Notes under the pieces: generated by a model | The model's database searches: none | What the model saw: the letters and a program-made list of their open reading frames with translations, nothing else | What the model was told of the DNA's origin: nothing | DNA from: Hyphomicrobiales bacterium | Lineage (GTDB): Bacteria > Pseudomonadota > Alphaproteobacteria > Rhizobiales > JALURZ01 | Direction of reading: 5' to 3' | NCBI GenBank assembly: GCA_027058735.1 | Contig: JALURZ010000259.1 | Location: 1 to 7,706, forward strand | Length of the DNA: 7,706 bases | Position numbers and translations under genes: made by a program | In this document: piece by piece, positions 1 to 5,833 of the stretch | How positions within the stretch are numbered: position 1 is the first letter of the stretch | Layout: each line of letters begins with the position of its first letter

Positions 1-478
1 TTCGAGCGTGGGAAACTTGGCGCTCGAAGCGCGCATCTGCGATGTCTGCACCTATCTCGATGACGCCATCGCCATCGCCGCGATATTCGTGTGCCTCGCC
101 CGCACATTGTACAGACTGCGCCGCAACAATCAGCGCTGGCGCGAATATATGCCGTTTCTCATCAACGAAAACCGCTGGCGCGCGCAGCGCTACGGCACGT
201 CGCAAGGCATGATCGATTTTGGCATCGGCGAAGTGGTGGCCTATGAGGACCTGCTGGAAGAACTGATCGCCATGACCCTTGTGGACGCGCAGCACCTGGG
301 CTGCGTGGAAGAAATCAAGCACGCCCGCAATATCCTGACGCGGGGCACCAGCGCCGACCGGCAACTGGCCTGTTATCACGCGGCGATCGAAGGGGGGGCC
401 GGGAAAACGGAAGCCCTGAAGGCGGTCGTCGACCAGCTTGTCGCCGAAACCATGGCCGGCGTGAACGGCGCGCCGTAG
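1..478 (+). CDS. Carboxylate-amine ligase, GCS2/YbdK family (C-terminal part, 5' end outside window)
   Basis: This is the C-terminal ~158 residues of an ATP-dependent carboxylate-amine ligase related to glutamate-cysteine ligase type 2. Family members join glutamate (or a related acid) to an amine such as cysteine; E. coli YbdK has only weak gamma-glutamylcysteine ligase activity, so the substrate is uncertain. The family signature is clear: LEARICDVCT, then a helix ending RLRRNNQRWREY, then ENRWRAQRYG, a GMIDFG segment, and a tail with ARNILTRGTSADRQLACY. The frame is open to the window edge. The GTG at 8 lies inside the conserved domain and is not the start, and a full protein would be roughly 370-400 residues. 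The stretch before LEARICD reads SSVGNLA, where I would expect something close to FPTLE, so this copy may be somewhat divergent. It ends one base before the convergent gor stop. Family assignment is firm; exact substrate is not. Confidence 0.85.
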   Translation, partial: SSVGNLALEARICDVCTYLDDAIAIAAIFVCLARTLYRLRRNNQRWREYMPFLINENRWRAQRYGTSQGMIDFGIGEVVAYEDLLEELIAMTLVDAQHLGCVEEIKHARNILTRGTSADRQLACYHAAIEGGAGKTEALKAVVDQLVAETMAGVNGAP

Positions 479-479
479 G

Positions 480-1859
480 CTATTGCGCCGCCCGGGCGGG
501 TTTATCGACCCATTTCTCGCGTAAGGTCACCAGTTCTTCGGCCGCGGTGGGATGAATGGCCATGGTCGCGTCGAAGTCGGCCTTGGTCGCGCCCATGCGC
601 ACCGCGATGCCGAGAACCTGGGCCATTTCACCGGCGTCCGGACCCAGAATGTGACAACCCACGACACGGTCTGATTCACCATCGACGATGAGCTTCACCA
701 GCGTGTTTTCATCGCGCCCCGACAGGGTGTGCTTCATGGCCCGGAACGACGATTTGTAGATATCGATCTTGCGATGCTTCTCGCGCGCCTCTTCCTCGGT
801 CAGGCCCACGGTGCCGATTTCGGGCTCGGAAAACACCGCCGTTGGAATATAGCTGTGATCGACCGGTGTCGGGTTGTCGTTGAACACGGTTTCGGCAAAG
901 GCGATACCTTCGCGGATAGCGACCGGCGTCAGATTGACCCGGTCCGTGACGTCGCCCACCGCATAGACATTTTCAATATTGGTTTGGGAATATTCATTCA
1001 CCACCACATGGCCGTTCCAGCCCAACTCTATGCCGGTTTTCTCCAAGCCCAGATTGAGCGTGTTGGGACGCCTGCCGGTGGCGTACATCACCAGTTCGGT
1101 ATAGATCGTATCGCCGTTCCCGCAGACCACCTGATAGCCGGCGCCATCGGTATCGATTCGCGCCACATCGGTCTCGACGCGCACATCGATACCGCGCTTG
1201 CGCATTTCATCGGCCAGGCCATCGCGCAGATCGCCGTCGAACCCGCGCAGGATCTGCTCGCCGCGGTACAGCAGTTTGACCTCCGCGCCCAGGCCGTTGA
1301 AAATGCCGGCGAACTCGACCGCGATATAGCCCGCCCCGACGACCACCACGGAAGCCGGGAGTGCCGGCAGGTGAAACGCCTCGTTTGAGGTGATGGCGTG
1401 TTCGGCGCCTGGAATATCGGGCACAAACGGGGTCGCGCCGGTGGCGATGAGAATGGTCCTTGCGGTGAGCGTTCTGTTTTCCTCGACCAGATAGACGGTG
1501 TTCGGCCCCTTGAGCACGGCGCGCGACATGATGATATCGACCCCTGCCCTGTTCAGATTGCGGATATACAGGCCGTTGAGGCGGTCGATCTCGCGGTCCT
1601 TGTTAGCGATCAGCGTGGGCCAGTCGAACGCGGGGCGCGGCAGCGTCCAGCCGAAACCGGCGGCATCCTCGAAGGCATCGGCGAAGCGGCTGGCGTAGAC
1701 GAACAGCTTCTTGGGAACGCAGCCGCGCACGACGCAGGTGCCGCCGACGCGGTATTCCTCCGCCACCGCGACTTTTGCCCCGTAGCCCGCCGCCAGGCGC
1801 GCCGCGCGCACGCCGCCCGAGCCCGCGCCGATTACAAAAAGATCAAGATCGAAAGCCAT
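480..1859 (-). CDS. gor: Glutathione-disulfide reductase
   Basis: Cytoplasmic FAD enzyme that uses NADPH to reduce glutathione disulfide to glutathione. The 459-residue length is normal. Visible motifs: N-terminal FAD fold GAGSGG (11-16); redox disulfide GGTCVVRGCVPKK with C42 and C47; NADPH fold GAGYIAVEFAG (175-185); R199 and R205, matching the arginine pair that gives NADPH preference in E. coli Gor; ATGRRPNT (260-267); second FAD motif VYAVGDV (298-304); and the dimer-domain active site HPTAAEE with H436 and E441. The arginine pair and the GCVPKK form separate it from lipoamide dehydrogenase. The ATG at 1857-1859 follows an AAGGG box by 4-5 bases. It is the last gene of the minus-strand run, 64 bases after the DUF2059 gene, and converges on the ligase gene with one base between. 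Confidence 0.96.
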   Translation of the reverse strand: MAFDLDLFVIGAGSGGVRAARLAAGYGAKVAVAEEYRVGGTCVVRGCVPKKLFVYASRFADAFEDAAGFGWTLPRPAFDWPTLIANKDREIDRLNGLYIRNLNRAGVDIIMSRAVLKGPNTVYLVEENRTLTARTILIATGATPFVPDIPGAEHAITSNEAFHLPALPASVVVVGAGYIAVEFAGIFNGLGAEVKLLYRGEQILRGFDGDLRDGLADEMRKRGIDVRVETDVARIDTDGAGYQVVCGNGDTIYTELVMYATGRRPNTLNLGLEKTGIELGWNGHVVVNEYSQTNIENVYAVGDVTDRVNLTPVAIREGIAFAETVFNDNPTPVDHSYIPTAVFSEPEIGTVGLTEEEAREKHRKIDIYKSSFRAMKHTLSGRDENTLVKLIVDGESDRVVGCHILGPDAGEMAQVLGIAVRMGATKADFDATMAIHPTAAEELVTLREKWVDKPARAAQ

Positions 1860-1863
1860 GAGA

Positions 1864-1869
1864 CCCTTC
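1864..1869 (-). promoter_or_regulatory. Ribosome binding site of gor
   Basis: On the minus strand GAAGGG lies 4 bases before the gor ATG. It supports independent translation initiation of gor, unlike the tightly coupled genes upstream. Confidence 0.6.
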
Positions 1870-1894
1870 GCAAATCACCGGTGAACAGGAAATG

Positions 1895-1923
1895 CCGCGC
1901 ATGTGCACCAGGCGGTGGCGCGG
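1895..1923 (-). other. Stem-loop in the DUF2059-gor spacer
   Basis: Directly after the DUF2059 stop codon, the minus strand carries CCGCGC, CACC, a GCCT loop, GGTG, five unpaired bases, then GCGCGG. The 6-base outer arms and 4-base inner arms are exact complements. There is no strong T-run after it, so a simple intrinsic terminator is unlikely. It could act as an RNA processing or stability element that lets gor be expressed at a different level from the genes upstream. Function is inference. Confidence 0.35.
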
Positions 1924-2442
1924 CTATCTGACTTTCATGCCCTTTTTTTCCAGTGCCGCGATCGACTCGATGACGATGCCCGGCATGACATTCTGCACCC
2001 AGGGCACCACCAGCTTCATGGTCTGCTCGTTGAGCTTGGGAAGTTTCGCCAGGATCGATCTGCCCGGCGGCGATTCGTAAAACGCGATCACCGCGCGCAA
2101 TTCCCCGGTCGAAAACTCCTCAGCGGTCAACTGCGCGATCTGCGGCACGATCACCTTGAATTTCTCGGAAAACCGCCCCGCGATATCCAGCGCCAGGGCA
2201 TTGATCACCTTCGGATCGGCATTGGGCTGTCGCTGCATGAAGCTGCGCGCCATCTGCCGGCTCATGCCAGGCACCATCTCCTTCAGCAGCCGCTCCATGG
2301 AGACGGTATTGACGTATTTGCGCGCCAGCGCCAGCTTCTCGGGGTCCACCTTTTCCTGCGCCGCCGCGGGCCGGGGCGCCGTGGCGAGGACCACGACGCA
2401 CGCGGCTGCAAAAATTCCGCAAAGGACTTTCCGGATTCCCAT
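1924..2442 (-). CDS. Secreted DUF2059 family protein
   Basis: A 172-residue exported protein of unknown function. Residues 1-28 form a signal peptide: MGIRK, a hydrophobic stretch (VLCGIFAAACVVVLA), then PRPAAA with likely cleavage after A28 before QEKVD. It has no lipobox at the cleavage site, so a soluble periplasmic location is most likely. The mature part is helical; residues ~98-155 match the DUF2059 pattern, best seen in ELRAVIAFYESPPGRSILAKLPKL (115-138). An in-frame extension to 2631 exists but only overlaps rpiA, and the signal peptide fixes the start at 2440-2442. That ATG lies one base after the rpiA stop (TGATATG), with GAGAG 5 bases upstream inside rpiA, so translation is probably coupled to rpiA. 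I recall the rpiA-DUF2059-gor order in other alphaproteobacteria, suggesting a conserved but unknown role. Confidence 0.88.
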   Translation of the reverse strand: MGIRKVLCGIFAAACVVVLATAPRPAAAQEKVDPEKLALARKYVNTVSMERLLKEMVPGMSRQMARSFMQRQPNADPKVINALALDIAGRFSEKFKVIVPQIAQLTAEEFSTGELRAVIAFYESPPGRSILAKLPKLNEQTMKLVVPWVQNVMPGIVIESIAALEKKGMKVR

Positions 2443-2443
2443 A

Positions 2444-3166
2444 TCAACTCTCTTTTCCGTCAGGCCGCCCGGGCCGGACGATTTCGCGAATGCCCGCCCG
2501 TGTGCCCAGAATGGCCCGCTCCGCAAGACCGATGAACAGCCCGTGATCGACAACGCCCGGAACCGCATTGAGCACGACGGCCAGGGCTTCGGGCCGGGGG
2601 ATTTCTCCGAACGCACAATCATAGATATCATGGCCCGAGTCGCTCTGGAAGGGTGTTCCCGCGTCAGTGAGGCGGCGCGTCACCGGTCCACGGCAGCCGG
2701 TCTTTTCGGCCATCTTCTCGATCGCGCTCACGCTCGCGCGGGCGCCGAAACTGACCACCTCGACAGGCAGCGGAAATTTTCCCAGCGTGGCCACCTGCTT
2801 GCTTTCATCGGCAATGACGATCATGCGCTCCGAGGCCGCCGCAACGATCTTTTCGCGCAGCAGCGCCCCGCCCCCGCCCTTGACGAGCCGCAACTGGCCA
2901 TCCAGTTCATCCGCGCCATCGACGGTGAGATCGAGCGATCCCAGCTCATCGAGGCTGGTCAACGGGATATCGAGGCGGCGGGCCTGCCCGGCCGTCGCTT
3001 CGGATGTGGCCACGCACCGCACCGACAATCCATCCGCCACCCGCGCGCCCAGCAGATCGACAAAGTGGGCCGCCGTCGACCCGCTGCCGAGACCCAGCGT
3101 CATGCCGTCCTCGACAAACTCAAGAGCGCGTTTGGCGGCCGCGCGTTTCTGCTCGTCCGCGCTCAC
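2444..3166 (-). CDS. rpiA: Ribose-5-phosphate isomerase A
   Basis: Cytoplasmic enzyme that interconverts ribose 5-phosphate and ribulose 5-phosphate in the non-oxidative pentose phosphate pathway. It is 240 residues, slightly longer than the E. coli enzyme (219) because of a C-terminal tail. Motifs: phosphate-binding GLGSGSTA (25-32), TSEAT (54-58), TVDGADE with D83 and D86, and KGGGGALLREK with K96 and the catalytic E105. These sit at a constant +2 offset from E. coli D81, D84, K94 and E103; K123 in ADESKQV also fits. The start is GTG (3164-3166), and its GTGA overlaps the gabD stop by 4 bases, a typical coupled junction. No better start is available in this frame without running into gabD. 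The DUF2059 gene follows after one base. Identity is secure. Confidence 0.96.
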   Translation of the reverse strand: MSADEQKRAAAKRALEFVEDGMTLGLGSGSTAAHFVDLLGARVADGLSVRCVATSEATAGQARRLDIPLTSLDELGSLDLTVDGADELDGQLRLVKGGGGALLREKIVAAASERMIVIADESKQVATLGKFPLPVEVVSFGARASVSAIEKMAEKTGCRGPVTRRLTDAGTPFQSDSGHDIYDCAFGEIPRPEALAVVLNAVPGVVDHGLFIGLAERAILGTRAGIREIVRPGRPDGKES

Positions 3167-4614
3167 GTGGAAAGCCCGCCCATGAGCATGTATTTCAGTT
3201 CGGTATATTCCTCGATGCCGTGGCGCGAGCCCTCACGGCCGATGCCCGATTCCTTGACCCCGCCAAACGGCGCCAGTTCGGTGGAAATCAGCCCCTCATT
3301 GATGCCCACCATGCCGCTTTCGAGGGCTTCGGCCACCCGCCAGCAGCGCCCTATATCGCGGCTGTAGAAATAGGCCGCCAGCCCGAATGGCGTGTCGTTG
3401 GCCATGGCGATGGCGTCCTCTTCGGTCTTGAAGCGCATCAGCGGGGCGAGGGGGGCGAAGGTCTCCTCGCGCGTCACCAGCATTTTCGTGGTCACATCGA
3501 TCAGCACTGTCGGCTCGTAAAACGTGCCCCCCAGGGCATGGCGCTTGCCGCCAACCGCGACTTTCGCGCCGAGATCGAGCGCATCGGCGACATGTTCCTC
3601 AACCTTCTCAACCGCGGCCGCATTGATGAGCGGCCCCTGGGTGACGCCGGCATCGACGCCGGGGCCGACCTTGAGTTTGCGCACTTCGCCGGCGAGCTTT
3701 TCGACAAAGGCGTCGTAGATGCCCTCCTGCACCAGGATCCGGTTGGCGCACACGCAGGTCTGCCCCGTATTGCGGTATTTGGAAATCATCGCGCCGGCGA
3801 CCGCGGCATCGAGATCGGCATCGTCGAACACGATGAACGGCGCGTTGCCGCCAAGCTCCAGATCCACCTTCTTGACGCTCGAGGCGCATTGCCGCATCAG
3901 CAGTTTGCCGGTTTCGGTGGAGCCGGTGAAGCTGACCAGCCTGACAACCGGATTGGATGTCATCTCGGCGCCGATTTCAGACGACCTGCCGACAATGACC
4001 GAGAAAATGCCCGGCGGCAGGCCCGCACGCTCCCCAAGGGCGGCCAGCGCCAGGGCGCTGAGCGGGGTTTCGCTGGCCGGCTTGCACACCATGGCGCAGC
4101 CGGCGGCAAGCGCCGGGGAGACCTTGCGCGTAATCATCGCGATGGGGAAATTCCACGGCGTGATCGCCGCCGTCACCCCGATGGCCTGGCGCACCACCAC
4201 GATGCGCGCATCCGCCTTGTGGCTGGGGATGGTCTCGCCATGGACCCGCTTGGCCTCCTCGGCGAAAAATTCGGTGAAGCCCGCCCCATAGGCGACCTCG
4301 CCGCGCGATTCGGCCAGCGGCTTGCCCTGCTCGGCGGTCATGATTTGGGCGAGGTCCTCCTGATTTTCCATCATCAGATCGAACCAGCGGCGCAGAACCG
4401 CGGAGCGCTCCTTGGCGGTGCGCGCGCGCCATTCCTGCATGGCCGCCTGCGCGCCCTCGATGGCCTCGCGGGTCCTGGCCGTCCCCATTTTGGGCACGCT
4501 GGCGATGACCTCGCCGGTCGCCGGATTGGTCACATCTAGGGTTTCGTCCGCCCCCACCCATTCGCCGTTGATATAACACCTGTCCCTGACCAGCGTCTTG
4601 TCGCCAACCTGCAT
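3163..4614 (-). CDS. gabD: Succinate-semialdehyde dehydrogenase, NAD(P)+
   Basis: Aldehyde dehydrogenase superfamily enzyme, 483 residues, most like GabD (E. coli GabD is 482). It oxidises succinate semialdehyde to succinate, the last step of GABA use. Seen in this numbering: TPWNFPIAMITRKV (152-165), cofactor-site KPASETP with K178, SFTGSTETGK (228-237), catalytic base E253 in LELGGNAPF, and YRNTGQTCVCANR with catalytic C287 and neighbour C289. The CVC pair matches the redox-switch cysteines of human SSADH, and R281 before it matches the human substrate-binding R334. EETFAPLAP and GLISTELAPFGG also fit GabD. The ATG at 4612-4614 is chosen because AGGAG lies 7 bases upstream; a TTG at 4645-4647 would add 11 unconserved residues. 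The 3' end overlaps rpiA by 4 bases. A related short-chain semialdehyde, such as glutarate semialdehyde, is a possible alternative substrate. Confidence 0.9.
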   Translation of the reverse strand: MQVGDKTLVRDRCYINGEWVGADETLDVTNPATGEVIASVPKMGTARTREAIEGAQAAMQEWRARTAKERSAVLRRWFDLMMENQEDLAQIMTAEQGKPLAESRGEVAYGAGFTEFFAEEAKRVHGETIPSHKADARIVVVRQAIGVTAAITPWNFPIAMITRKVSPALAAGCAMVCKPASETPLSALALAALGERAGLPPGIFSVIVGRSSEIGAEMTSNPVVRLVSFTGSTETGKLLMRQCASSVKKVDLELGGNAPFIVFDDADLDAAVAGAMISKYRNTGQTCVCANRILVQEGIYDAFVEKLAGEVRKLKVGPGVDAGVTQGPLINAAAVEKVEEHVADALDLGAKVAVGGKRHALGGTFYEPTVLIDVTTKMLVTREETFAPLAPLMRFKTEEDAIAMANDTPFGLAAYFYSRDIGRCWRVAEALESGMVGINEGLISTELAPFGGVKESGIGREGSRHGIEEYTELKYMLMGGLST

Positions 4615-4621
4615 GGGCCCT

Positions 4622-4626
4622 CTCCT
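4622..4626 (-). promoter_or_regulatory. Ribosome binding site of gabD
   Basis: AGGAG on the minus strand, 7 bases before the ATG at 4612-4614. It is the strongest Shine-Dalgarno match in the window and decides the gabD start against the in-frame TTG 33 bases upstream. Confidence 0.75.
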
Positions 4627-4671
4627 CGATGATCGTTCGCGCGACAAAAGCGCGCCACCGGCAAACCCTCC

Positions 4672-4763
4672 TCGTCATTCCGGCGAACGCCGGAATCCGG
4701 CAGCAAGCCCAAAGCAAAGGCTCAGCGGCCGGCATCTGGCCCCCGGCCTTCGCCGGGGTGAGG
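4672..4763. repeat. REP-like intergenic repeat with two hairpins
   Basis: This element lies in the 5' leader or promoter side of gabD. Its left end, CGTCATTCCGGCG, starts a hairpin (4677-4696) with arms ATTCCGGCG and CGCCGGAAT that are perfect complements. Its right end is a second hairpin (4741-4758): CCCCGGC, loop CTTC, GCCGGGG, followed by TGAGG. The left CGTCA and right TGAGG resemble the terminal CGTCA/TGACG pair of the ATTCCxGC-type repeats scattered between genes in many proteobacteria, with the right end diverged. The ~44-base middle is not symmetric. It codes for no transposase and is not a gene; reading frames through it give the familiar artefact peptide HSGERRNP. Family membership is from memory and should be tested by copy number in the genome. 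Confidence 0.65.
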
Positions 4764-4822
4764 GAACGCAAATGATTGATGGGTCGAACTTCGGCACCAT
4801 CGCCGCTGCATCCTGTTTCTTG

Positions 4823-4868
4823 TTTGGCGGCATGAACCGGCCAAATTTGGGGGCACAAACCGGCCAAA
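4823..4868. repeat. Tandem pair of 23-base dyad repeats, candidate operator
   Basis: Two head-to-tail units, 4823-4845 and 4846-4868, agree at 20 of 23 positions with no spacer. Each starts TTTGG, ends AACCGGCCAAA, and is itself an imperfect inverted repeat (TTTGG against CCAAA; TTTGGC against GCCAAA in the first unit). The junction makes the perfect palindrome CCAAATTTGG (4841-4850). A repeat spacing near two helical turns puts both units on about the same face of DNA, as expected for cooperative repressor or activator binding. It lies 135 bases before gph and about 208 before gabD, so it could control either or both. The binding protein is unknown, and chance tandem duplication is the alternative. 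Confidence 0.55.
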
Positions 4869-4929
4869 CCACTCAGCCGCCGGATTCGAGCGCACCGTAA
4901 CGAAACCACGTCGGGATGGGAAGTCCAAG

Positions 4930-4957
4930 CTTTGCCTCGCGGCGCGGCGCATATGCT
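4930..4957 (+). promoter_or_regulatory. Weak candidate promoter of gph
   Basis: CTTTGC (4930-4935), a 16-base spacer, then TATGCT (4952-4957). The -10 match is fair and the -35 is poor. Transcription would begin near 4964, leaving about 40 bases of leader before the gph ATG. It also implies that the GTG at 4965 would have no leader, favouring the ATG at 5004. Offered as a candidate only. Confidence 0.25.
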
Positions 4958-5003
4958 GTTATGAGTGTCGCCCGCCGACACGAATCCAGGACCCCCCGCA
5001 TCC

Positions 5004-5672
5004 ATGCCCGCTACCCTCGTTTTCGACCTCGATGGCACACTGGTCGATACCGCACCCGATCTGGCGGCCACCATGAATGTGCTGCTGGCGCGCCATGGGC
5101 GCCGGACCCTGCCCGGCGAGGATGTGCGCGGGCTGGTGGGGCGCGGCGCGCGCATCTTGATGGCGCGCGCCTTCGAGCGCACCGGGGATGCGGCGGACGA
5201 GGCGCTGCTGGAACGGCTCTATGACGAGTTTCTCCGCCATTACAGCGACAATCTGGCGAACCACTCCTCGGTTTTTCCCGGGGTCGGCGCCGCCCTGGAG
5301 CGCCTTGCCGCCGCCGGCCACCGGCTCGCGGTGTGCACCAACAAGCCGGAAGCCCCGGCGAAGGAGTTGCTGGCGCGGTTCGGTCTGGCGCGGTTTTTTG
5401 CCGTCGTGCTCGGCGGCGACAGCCTCGATGTGCGCAAGCCCGACCCGGACCATATCCAGGTGGCGGTCGAGCGCGCCGGGGGCAGGCGCGGCAACGCCGT
5501 CATGATCGGCGACAGCACCAACGATCTTGAGGCCGCGCGGGCCGCCCGCATACCCATGATCGCGGTGAGCTTCGGCTACTGCGAACCGCCCATCGCCACC
5601 CATGCGCCCGATGGCCTGATCGATCACTTCGACGAACTGGACGCGGCGCTGGCAAAGCTCGTCGCGGCTTGA
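5004..5672 (+). CDS. gph: Phosphoglycolate phosphatase
   Basis: HAD-superfamily hydrolase, 222 residues, of the Gph type: it dephosphorylates 2-phosphoglycolate, produced by Rubisco oxygenation or DNA 3'-end repair, to glycolate. Motif I is FDLDGTLVDT with nucleophile D8 and acid/base D10; an alpha-helical C1 cap spans roughly 17-90; motif II is AVCTNK with T112; motif III is K145 in RKPDPDH; motif IV is MIGDSTNDLEAA with D170 and D174 for magnesium. The TNKPE segment after motif II and RKPDP are characteristic of Gph rather than generic HAD enzymes. The ATG at 5004 puts motif I at the usual distance from the N-terminus; an in-frame GTG at 4965 would add 13 residues without a ribosome site. 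CCAGGA at 4986-4991 is a distant, weak ribosome site. Related HAD phosphatases with other substrates cannot be fully excluded. Confidence 0.9.
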   Translation: MPATLVFDLDGTLVDTAPDLAATMNVLLARHGRRTLPGEDVRGLVGRGARILMARAFERTGDAADEALLERLYDEFLRHYSDNLANHSSVFPGVGAALERLAAAGHRLAVCTNKPEAPAKELLARFGLARFFAVVLGGDSLDVRKPDPDHIQVAVERAGGRRGNAVMIGDSTNDLEAARAARIPMIAVSFGYCEPPIATHAPDGLIDHFDELDAALAKLVAA

Positions 5673-5697
5673 CTCGGCGCGGACACGGGTCTTTAAC
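5669..5697 (+). promoter_or_regulatory. Promoter of tRNA-Val
   Basis: TTGACT (5669-5674), a 17-base spacer, then TTTAAC (5692-5697): five of six matches to the sigma-70 -35 and four of six to the -10, with ideal spacing. Transcription would start near 5704, giving about 13 bases of 5' leader before the mature tRNA. The -35 box contains the TGA stop codon of gph, so the promoter sits on the end of that gene. Confidence 0.65.
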
Positions 5698-5716
5698 TCG
5701 GCCTCGTATGGAACAG

Positions 5717-5792
5717 GGGCGATTAGCTCAGCTGGTAGAGCACTGTGTTCACATCGCAGGGGTCACTGGTTCAAGTCCAGTATCGCCCACCA
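5717..5792 (+). tRNA. tRNA-Val (anticodon CAC)
   Basis: A complete 76-base tRNA with encoded CCA. The acceptor stem GGGCGAT pairs with ATCGCCC. The D arm is GCTC, loop AGCTGGTA, GAGC. The anticodon arm is CTGTG, loop TTCACAT, CGCAG (one T-G pair), with anticodon CAC at loop positions 3-5, reading valine codon GUG. The variable loop is GGGTC. The T arm is ACTGG, TTCAAGT, CCAGT. The final ACCA is 5789-5792. No intrinsic terminator follows before the cyclase start 41 bases downstream. No integrase or duplicated 3' end is visible in the window, so nothing suggests use as an attachment site. Confidence 0.96.
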
Positions 5793-5823
5793 TATCCCAC
5801 ATGATCCCCCCTCGCGGGCGGGC

Positions 5824-5828
5824 AGAGG
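5824..5828 (+). promoter_or_regulatory. Ribosome binding site of the cyclase gene
   Basis: AGAGG ends 5 bases before the ATG at 5834. It decides the start: the open frame reaches back to 5669, but that part runs through the tRNA gene and cannot be coding. Confidence 0.65.
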
Positions 5829-5833
5829 TTGGC

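Larger units (their letters stand above)
4615..5003. other. Divergent intergenic region between gabD and gph
   Basis: A 389-base stretch without a credible gene, serving as upstream region for gabD (minus) and gph (plus). From left to right it holds the gabD ribosome binding site, a small CGCGC/GCGCG hairpin with a 7-base loop at 4638-4654, the REP-like element (4672-4763), the tandem dyad repeats (4823-4868) and a weak candidate gph promoter near 4930-4957. I found no convincing -35/-10 pair for gabD on the minus strand. The short frames across it are low-quality and partly repeat-derived. Confidence 0.8.

Noticed and set aside
8..10. GTG at position 8 as start of the ligase gene
   Set aside because: It falls within the conserved family domain and the frame is open to the window edge; the true start is upstream of the window.
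2443..2631. 63-residue N-terminal extension of the DUF2059 protein
   Set aside because: It lies wholly within rpiA in another frame and would bury the signal peptide; the ATG at 2442 fits both the signal peptide and the coupled junction.
2156..3367. 403-codon open frame on the plus strand
   Set aside because: It is antisense to the DUF2059 gene, rpiA and the end of gabD, all well supported. No motif is seen in it.
3004..4539. 511-codon open frame on the plus strand
   Set aside because: It is antisense to gabD, which has complete catalytic motifs; the plus frame has low-complexity composition and no domain.
4823..4868. CRISPR array
   Set aside because: There are only two units, directly adjacent with no spacer, and no cas gene; tandem operator-like repeats fit better.
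4598..4900. 100-codon plus-strand frame in the intergenic region
   Set aside because: It contains the repeat-derived HSGERRNP peptide and has no ribosome site or domain; it is a reading of the REP-like element.
3977..5182. 401-codon minus-strand frame across the intergenic region
   Set aside because: It runs through the gabD coding region in the wrong frame, then through the REP-like repeat (artefact peptide PAFAGMT) and into gph antisense.
5717..5792. tRNA-Val as an integration site of a mobile element
   Set aside because: No integrase, no duplicate of the tRNA 3' end and no compositional break follow it in the window.
5669..5833. N-terminal extension of the cyclase frame, giving a peptide with RLAQLVEH and VTGSSPVSP
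   Set aside because: This is the well-known artefact of translating a tRNA gene; the frame runs straight through tRNA-Val. The real start is the ATG at 5834 with its own ribosome site.
5793..5833. Intrinsic terminator after tRNA-Val
   Set aside because: The C-run and the GGGCGGG segment can form only a weak, short stem and no T-run follows.
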